From: Epiperipatus broadwayi
Lineage: Eukaryota; Onychophora; Udeonychophora; Euonychophora; Peripatidae
DNA length: 64,000 nucleotides
NCBI GenBank assembly: GCA_028023455.1
Contig: JAQFVV010012975.1
Location: 186,001-250,000 of the forward strand
Direction of reading: 5' to 3'
In this document: positions 56,333 to 64,000 of the stretch, piece after piece
How positions within the stretch are numbered: the first letter of the stretch is position 1
Layout: every line of letters begins with the position of its first letter
Notes under the pieces: generated by a model
Seen by the model: only the letters and a program-made list of their open reading frames with translations
What the model was told of the DNA's origin: nothing
The model's database searches: none
Made by a program: the position numbers and the translations under genes

Positions 56333-57710
56333 TGTAACGTTTTTCGTATTACTAGGCCCTTATATGCCTCAAATTTATATTTGAGCGTGAGTTGATCAAG
56401 CTGTATCAAAAGAAAAAAGAAAGTTGTATTTCTATTCCAAAAACACAGCTATTTTTCCTGATCAACTTCAGCCTATTAATTGTTACGAATTGTGCTATTG
56501 ACAAAATCAACTTTTAATTTTATTTACTATGGGCGCCAGAATTCCTAAGAATCAGCTGAAATATGTCGCCAGCACCTCTCGCAAGTTGTAAAACAAAAAA
56601 AAATAAAAAGATTTTTATTATATTTTTTTTAAGGGGCGGTAATTCTACCGTAATGAGAATTAATGATTTTTACGATTATTAGTCCTGGGCGTATTGAAAC
56701 ATATTGGCAAAGGTAACTTACGTTTAAATCTTATTACACTAAAAATAAATTTAATAATAAAAAATAATAACTATTATTAATAACGCACAAATGAGAATTG
56801 ATATTAGAAATATTTTTAATTTTGACAAACTAAAATACTTCATGTTAAGTAGCTAATTAATACCTTGGAGAGAACACATTTAATTCAGGTGGAAAATATC
56901 CAGAAAATATAAATATCAGTTAAAATAAACAAAAAGTTCTTGGTTAAATAAGAGTCTCTCGTATAGAAAAATTAAAGTCACTATCGGGATTCTTTTATAC
57001 GTATATTTTTACGAGTAGTTTTAAATAGTTAACTTTGTCACAATCAGGATAATTATTCTTACCGGTAAGTTTCATGAATTCAGTAGTAGATAACTATGCA
57101 TAGTTTTTTGGTTATAATGAGCTCGGCCTTTTGGTTATTGCTTGATCTTGTGGTCCATTTCCCCAGTCGGTCACGAAGGATTTTCCTGGTGTACATCATT
57201 AGGTCCGATGTCTTTAGAAGCTCCGGTTCACTGCGACATGCCAAATTCCTTCAGCGAAGAGCGATCTTGGATATATCAATGTTATCCAAGACCAACTAGA
57301 GAAACAAAACGAACAAGACGTTCCTTCAACCGGATCCCTCCTTTTTATATCCAGTTTTCAGGACTTCTGCGCATGCTAGTACCATGCCTTTTTAATCTTA
57401 TCCAGTCTTTATAAATTTTATGTAATAAAGTATTTATTTTCTTCAAGTTTTCGGCCATCTTTAATTAATTTGAGTATTTCTACTTTCAGCTTATCTTTTT
57501 TTACTTGCTTTTGGAATTCTTTTGTCCTCTCCAATTACTGTTATTACTAATCACATAAAAAAAATAAGAAGAATAATTCAACCCTCATTGTACGTTTTTT
57601 TTTTTTTAAAAAAAAAAATTACTCAACAAAATTTTAAATCCACTTTTATCTTTTAGTTTTTTTTTTACCCAATGCCAATATATTTGTAATGTATATAAAT
57701 AAACATTACA
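56333..57710 (-). repeat. LTR, 1.38 kb (3' LTR in element orientation)
   Basis: Pairs with 58456-59835 at roughly 98% identity by eye, many differences being C/T or G/A changes. The minus-strand TATAAAAAG (plus 57341-57349) is the probable TATA box. Confidence 0.88.
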
Positions 57711-57937
57711 ATACCACCAGTGCCAGGAGATGAGAATAAAATAGGGGTTTACACTAATTTTATTCTTAAGTTTTTAAATTCATATTCGTATTTTTTTTTT
57801 CTGTAGTAGCGTGCTGATATATTGTGTAGACTCATTCACAAGCGACGTTCGGCTTTAATGCCCACTTTTAGGTCTAACACGGCGGGAATGAAAAATATTT
57901 CAACATTCATCTGTGTCCTATCCACTTTAGTGTAATA

Positions 57938-58210
57938 TTAACTATAAGAAGCCCAAGTTATAAGCACAAATGAGCGTTGCTCATCGTTCTGAGTCTTACA
58001 GGCTCGTGGCAACTTGGTCCAACTGGATCCGCCTTCCCCTTTATTGGGATCTCTGCTAGAAATAGTCTGATGAGCATTTAAAAATGGTCTTATGTTCATA
58101 TACTGTGGATAAGGACTCAGGGCTATGTTATTCCCCTCTCCAGTAACCTCCTACCCGGTCAAATACTTGTGACTTACGTCTACATCAGCCACGATCGTGT
58201 TTTTAGACAT
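57938..58210 (-). pseudogene. Short broken ORF in the LTR-element interior
   Basis: On the minus strand an ATG at 58208-58210 opens MSKNTIVADVDVSHKYLTG, followed by a TAG (58151-58153), then 70 further codons (EVTGEGNNIALSPYPQYMNI...) to a TAA at 57938-57940. The position, first frame after the primer site, suggests a vestigial gag start. I recognise no domain. Confidence 0.3.
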
Positions 58211-58436
58211 ATATAAAAAAATATACATATATATTTTTTCTTTCTGGAAGTCATATTAAAAAAATATCTTCTTTCATATTTTAATAATCAGGGTTTAATT
58301 AGTTAGTTTTTTTTTTATAATTTTTTCTTTTTTCAAAAAAATCATAATTTATTTTCCGGCTGTGAGTTTCTTTGAGTCATCATTGTAATGTTCTTTATCA
58401 TTACAACTCATCTCAGGTTGTAGTTGTTAAATCGAA

Positions 58437-58454
58437 GCCCGAGTTGGGTCGCCA
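58437..58454 (-). other. Primer binding site, tRNA-Lys-like
   Basis: TGGCGACCCAACTCGGGC on the minus strand, one base after the LTR terminus. It resembles the tRNA-Lys complement with an inserted A and small changes at the far end. Confidence 0.6.
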
Positions 58455-58455
58455 T

Positions 58456-59835
58456 TGTAACGTTTTTCGTATTACTAGGCTCTTATACGCCTCAAATTTA
58501 TATTTGAGCATGAGTTGATCAAGCTATATCAAAAGAAAAAAGAAAGTTGTATTTCTATTCTAAAAACACAGCTATTTTTCCTGATCAACTTCAGCCTATT
58601 AATTGTTACGAATTGTGCTATTGACAAAATCAACTTTTAATTTTATTTACTATGGGCACCAGAATTCCTAAGAATCCGCTGAAATATGTCACCAGCACCT
58701 CTCGCAAGTTGTAAAACAAAAAAAAATAAAAAGATTTTTATTATATTTTTTTTTTAAGGGGCGGTAATTCTACCGTAATGAGAATTAATGATTTTTTACG
58801 ATTATTAGTCCTGGGCGTATTGAAACAGATTGGCAAAGGTAACTTACGTTTAAATCTTATTACACTAAAAATAAATTTAATAATAAAAAATAATAACTAT
58901 TATTAATAACGCACAAATGAGAATTGATATTAGAAATATTTTTAATTTTGACAAACTAAAATACTTCATGTTAAGTAGCTAATTAATACCTTGGAGAGAA
59001 CACATTTAATTCAGGTGGGAAATATCCAGAAAATATAAATATCAGTTAAAATAAACAAAAAGTTCTTGGTTAAATAAGAGTCTCTCATATAGAAAAATTA
59101 AAGTCACTATCGGGATTCTTTTATACGTATATTTTTACGAGTAGTTTTAAATAGTTAACTTTGTCACAATCAGGATAATTATTCTTACCAGTAAGTTTCA
59201 TGAATTCAGTAGTAGATAACAATGCATAGTTTTTTGGTTATAATGAGCTCGGCCTTTTGGTTATTGCTTGATCTTGTGGTCCATTTCCCCAGTCGGTCAC
59301 GAAGGCTTTTCCTGGTGTACATCATTAGGTCCGATGTCTTTAGAAGCTCTGGTTCACTGCGACATGCCGAATTCCTTCATCGAAGAGCGATCTTGGATAT
59401 ATCAATGTTATCCAAGACCAACTAGAGAAACAAAACGAACAAGACGTTCCTTCAACTGGATCCCTCCTTTTTATATCCAGATTTCAGGACTTCTGCGCAT
59501 GCTAGTACCATGCCTTTTTAATCTTATCCAGTCTTTATAAATTTTATGTAATAAAGTCTTTATTTTCTTTAAGTTTTCGGCCATCTTTAATTAATTTGAG
59601 TATTTCTACTTTCAGCTTATCTTTTTTTACTTGCTTTTGGAATTCTTTTGTCCTCTCCAATTACTGTTATTACTAATCACATAAAAAAAAAATAAGAAGA
59701 ATAATTCAACCCTCATTGTACGTTTTTTTTTTTTTAAAAAAAATTACTCAACAAAATTTTAAATCCGCTTTTATCTTTTAGTTTTTTTTTTACCCAATGC
59801 CAATATATTTGTAACGTATATAAATAAACGTTACA
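58456..59835 (-). repeat. LTR, 1.38 kb (5' LTR in element orientation)
   Basis: Second LTR copy. Minus-strand TATAAAAAG (plus 59467-59475) would drive transcription leftward through the interior. Confidence 0.88.
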
Positions 59836-60136
59836 ATATATATATATATATAACATAAATAATTAATGGAATTTATAGTGGACCCATTAAAATCTTTGTC
59901 ACAACTATGCATTAAAAATTATGTAATATTCTGTCAATATCTAGAATTTACTAATCATCATTTTTATAATATGATTGATAAATCTCAATTTTTATCACTT
60001 ACTTGTAAATTAATATTGTAATAGTTTATTTTAATCACATAAAATGTATTTCATCATCAGTAAATAACAGAGCAGATACATTATAACCAAAAAAACAGGC
60101 ATTACATTCAGTATCTTCAATATTACCATATAATAA
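59836..60136. other. Short AT-rich stretch
   Basis: AT flank of the LTR element, then featureless DNA. Confidence 0.55.
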
Positions 60137-60431
60137 TAAATCAACCATGCACTTTACTACTGTTCACAATTCTTTATTTACCACCCTCTTTTATAGTTTA
60201 CAGTTTTGATTGCTCCAGAAATCTTCTTCAGAACACTTATATCTCCTAACTTCAATATGGAATTGAAAAATGAAATATTTGGTTGAGATAACAAACATAT
60301 ATAACTGATACCACTGAAAAGGAGATATCAGAGTTCTGAAGAGGATTGCTGTGGCAATCGAAACTGTAAACTGTAAAAGAGGGTGATAAATAAAACATTG
60401 TGTACCAATAGTAAAGTGCATGGATGATTTA
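60137..60431. repeat. Foldback element, arms about 110 bp
   Basis: Left arm 60137-60247 and right arm 60321-60431 are reverse complements (AAATC.ACCATGCACTTTAC, ACCCTCTTTTA.AGTTTACAG) with about 10-15% mismatch and a loop of about 75 bp. In the right arm CTGAAGA (60336-60342) is followed by a perfect 6-bp hairpin GATTGC/GCAATC and GAAAC, reminiscent of a hammerhead core or of Penelope terminal repeats. No stem I partner is visible. Confidence 0.8.
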
Positions 60432-63400
60432 GTATTATATGTTATACATTTGACAATGCAATAAGAGTAATCCTCACTATTTTTGAACCATTCTTGAATT
60501 CATTACATAAAAATTTTCAATATATATTATTGCTATATAAACATATATTATTTTTAATACAACATTTTTCATTTACTGTGTTATATATTTTGGAATTACA
60601 AATTCAGTTAACTGTAATCAAATTTCGTATTGATTTATAATCTAGTAAATATAAATTGAGTATTTCATTTATTTTTTATTATTAAAGAAAAGACGAAAAA
60701 ACCTTTAGGCTGAAAACACTTTATTCAGTCAAAAAAATATTTTGTCGTTTGCTTTATAAATAAACATAATATGCTTGGCTAGTTCTCTAGCAAATTTTTA
60801 AAACAGCTTGTGCAAAAAATTGTACTATAAAAGAGGGAGGCAAAAAAAAAGATTTTATCAATAAATTAGTAACATACTTGATAACTGGAAATGCGGTAAT
60901 TGTTTTAAATGATTTTGGTAGAAGTAAATAAAAATATTGTTTTTTTTTTTTTTAAAAATATTATATAAATATTTAGAAAATATAGGAGATATTCAAATGA
61001 AATATTATTGCTGAATGCCGTATTTTCAGATGACTTCTCTAGTTTTCGAAGGATAGTTTCCTTTGGTGACGTAATAGTTTAATTCAATATCAAACATACA
61101 CAATATATATATATATCATTAAAAAATGTTCAATATTAATGAAATACTAATAGATTTTTTTAGTCTATTCTTTTACAATGAATATCCTATGCGCTAACTA
61201 CCGATAAAAGTCGATAATCTAAACTGAAACATACAATCTAGTAATTGATAATGACATTTGTCTAATTTTATTTAAAAAGATAAATATTTATACAGCTTTA
61301 AGATATAAACATTAAAATTATAATGGCAATTTTGAATATACTAATTTAAATTAAACTTTTGTTTAGTTGTAACCGGACAATTACCAATTAAAATTGTTAA
61401 TTATTAAACCACATGATTAATTGCCTGTTTTCTGATTACATAATAACTAAAAGTTTATTCTACTTTAATACAAAGACAATTTTCAACATAATTTCAATAT
61501 TTTGATCAACTTGCTTGTAAATATTTCATTTTATATATAAATAATTTATTTGATTATCTATTTATACTTTAACTGTATCAATATATGCTCACAAATAAAT
61601 GGATGATTAAAAAAATAGCAATAGATAAAACAATATTTAATGTAGGTAAATAATAAAGACTCATATAGATAAACATATAGGTAAAAGACAGCAGGATTAT
61701 GAATTGTTAGATGGTGAAAACTAATACTGTTTGCCATTTTTGTCTTACACTCTAACTAAAAAAAGTTAGATATCCATTCATTCACCACATTTAAAAACAT
61801 AATAATTTACCAATCAATATTTGATATATTGATAAAAAATCTTTAAAATATAAAAAAAATATATTAGAAAAAGGATAGCATTTGAATATTTTTATGGTAT
61901 TATACATTTAAAAAAAAGTAATAAAATTTGTAAATTGCTGTTTGTTGTTGCTACTTGAATCTAAAGTACATAAAGTTGAACAATTTTATAAGTTATTATT
62001 TGCAAACTTTTCTCATTAGTGTAATTAAATTACTGGAATAAATGTTTTACTAATTAATCTATAGGCATAGTAAAAGGTATATATTTGAATGAAAATTGAA
62101 AACAACTTATTATATTTTCAAATTGTTTTTAATTATTACTGGCTTTTAAAAGCAAATTAATTAGCATTATTATATTAGTAATTCCAATTAAATTTCAGAT
62201 TACATTAGATGTGTTTAAAATGAGAAGGCAAAATTTGGTATTGTAATTCTTGATGAGTAAAACCTTATGTAAAACCTGATGCTTAAGCATTCTTATTATA
62301 TTTTTATGTTATTTTAATTTGCATTCTTTATTAAATTATTTTGTAACCATTATATGCAAATTCATTATGAAGTGGTTTTATTTTTTCCTTTTTATTTTAT
62401 TTAGCTGTGCATACTTCAGTGATAAACATCTATGTTTTGTGTATAGTCTTTTGTATTAAAATTAAATTGTTCATGTTGACATTCATTTCTTATGATATAT
62501 TTGATTGGTTTGTAAGATACTCACAGAAAGCATTCATTGTGAGATAACAGTATTACATCATTTCATGGCTAATTCATCTCTTGTTTTGTTTTTTTATCAC
62601 CAAACTTTTCATACAATTTACATATTGTAGCAATCATTAAAGTGTGATTTATATGAATAAAATAAAGAGAGAGACTAGATGCAGTAGCTAGTTAAAAACA
62701 AATTTTTAAGAAAAAAAATATTGAGAAGTATTTGAATTTTAAAGAAAGCTTTCAATAATAAAGAAACCAAGTCAAATATGAGAAAGATTTACTTTTATTT
62801 TGAAGATTTAAAATAAGATAATGTTTAAAAACTTTTATATTTTTTGTCAGAAAAAATAGTTTGTAAAAAAGAAACAAAATTGTGATTTTATTAAAAGTAA
62901 TTAAAAGCATGGTTTCTCTGGTCAAAATAATAAATTAAACAGTAAAAGAAAAATGTTTAACTAAGTTTTGTTTTGGTAATTTTGTAGAATATTGTATAAT
63001 TAAAAAAGCATTATGAAAGAATTTTGTTCAAAATTGTTATCAATAAAATCTAATCAGATAAACCTAGTCAGGTTAAATCATTTACAAATCAAAATTTAAT
63101 CATCATAGATAGTTTATGTGTTTTAATTACTGCATTTTGGTTATCCATTATAATACTTGAGCAAAACCATTTTACTTAATCAATAACTGTGACATTTTTA
63201 CTTAATATTAACTTTTATATTTGTGCCCAAGTGTGTGGCAAACAGAATCAATTTATATTTCATCTTTTACATTTTAGTGACTCAATGTGGCACTTGAAAA
63301 AAAAAATTATCTGAAATCACTTTATACATTTTGGATGCACAATAAATACACTGATTAATATAAATCTATGACATTTAGTTATAATGATAGATGTGTCAGA

Positions 63401-64000
63401 AAAAAATAATTAATCAATGATCATAATTATTATGTTATATTTGTCTACATTCAGTGTTATAGTGTCTCAACTAATGATGACTCAAAGGATAAGTTACTTT
63501 AATTATGTTATGATTTGTTGATAATGACATTACTCACCTTACCTTCAAATAATGTACTAGTTCAGTTTTATTCTTATCTAAATTAAATTGAGCATTCATC
63601 TCCATGAATCTATGTTTTTGGAGATAAATAACACATAGTTAATGGAAAGAACAATCCAATAAGTGATGATGCTGACTGAATCCAATTTTTTTATTAAGAA
63701 TGAGGATATGTCAATAAATAGTCTTTTTAAAGGTAGGGTCAGAGAACTATTATCAAACCTGAACTGCAGTAAATATACATTCCCCAGAGAATTACTGTCA
63801 CAAAGCTGAGACAACATTCAAGTTCTACAGATGATAGATCCCATAGCTACATGGTTGACACAGTGAAGCAAGTTCACATTCACAGCTTGAATCTTCTAGA
63901 AGCAGACATTGGCATGAGGCAAATTGTCATAATACAACAAGAAGTGTTATTGTACCCAATCATGATGCAGGCTGTCAAGATACTGCTGGAAGTGGTAGGA
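60432..64000. other. AT-rich sequence without recognisable gene
   Basis: Short AT-driven frames only. The last 200 bases (63800-64000) are less AT-biased and could be the edge of a feature beyond the window, but nothing is recognisable. Confidence 0.5.

Larger units (their letters stand above)
56333..59835 (-). mobile_element. Short LTR retrotransposon, minus strand, nearly non-coding
   Basis: Two direct repeats of about 1.38 kb (56333-57710 and 58456-59835) begin TGTAACG on the plus strand and end in CATTACA / CGTTACA. They flank a 745-bp interior. On the minus strand a primer-site-like TGGCGACCCAACTCGGGC (58437-58454) lies one base after the LTR end at 58456, which sets the orientation. 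A weak purine-rich GGTGGTAT precedes the other LTR. Both outer flanks are ATATAT, so it too inserted in an (AT)n tract. The interior is too short for gag-pol, so this is a non-autonomous (TRIM/LARD-like) element. Confidence 0.85.

Noticed and set aside
57142-57414. 90-codon plus-strand ORF repeated at 59268-59540
   Set aside because: It lies antisense within the two LTRs of the minus-strand element. Its conservation is explained by LTR identity and it shows no known domain.

Overview
This window is AT-rich (roughly three-quarters A+T by eye), gene-poor animal genomic DNA. It holds no bacterial-type gene arrangement, no rRNA and no intact host protein-coding gene that I can recognise. What can be read is almost entirely mobile-element sequence set in low-complexity AT DNA with many long (AT)n tracts. 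RTE-clade LINEs, ZBED-type hAT transposons, Ty3-like LTR elements with a tRNA-Lys-type primer site, a probable Penelope-like fragment and a hammerhead-ribozyme repeat together point to an invertebrate metazoan. The phylum cannot be fixed from this sequence. A 500-base run of N at 44606-45105 is an assembly gap.

Layout. 1-11 kb: AT-rich DNA, one tRNA-like SINE (2.7 kb) and a decayed RTE LINE on the minus strand (5.7-9.1 kb). 11-20.5 kb: a pair of short direct repeats (11.2/11.6 kb), a second SINE copy with a clear 13-bp target-site duplication (12.8 kb), a possible Penelope endonuclease fragment (14.7-14.9 kb) and a non-coding hAT element (19.6-20.5 kb). 21.7-33.7 kb: a 12-kb LTR retrotransposon with very long LTRs (about 4.4 kb each) around a 3.2-kb interior that keeps a broken gag and the tail of integrase but has lost the rest of pol. 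33.7-37.0 kb: a second RTE LINE (minus), directly abutting the LTR element across an (AT)n tract. 37.5-39.5 kb: two inverted-repeat units, a TATA/Inr promoter-like segment and a long (AT)n tract. 40.8-43.0 kb: a tandem repeat whose units begin with a type I hammerhead ribozyme fold, split by a later hAT insertion with an 8-bp target-site duplication. 46.8-47.6 kb: a large foldback element. 51.6-54.9 kb: the best-preserved RTE LINE (plus strand). 56.3-59.8 kb: a short, nearly non-coding LTR element on the minus strand. 60.1-60.4 kb: another foldback. The rest to 64 kb is featureless AT-rich sequence.

The most interesting item is the hammerhead repeat at 40.8-43.0 kb. After removing the hAT insertion, the two ribozyme sites lie about 430 nt apart, which is the arrangement of retrozymes and Penelope-like terminal repeats. 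The better copy (42827-42886) satisfies every helix of a type I hammerhead and every core position except one (A instead of the invariant G at position 8). The other copy has G at that position but has lost other core residues. The locus is therefore a dead copy, but it implies an active family elsewhere in the genome.
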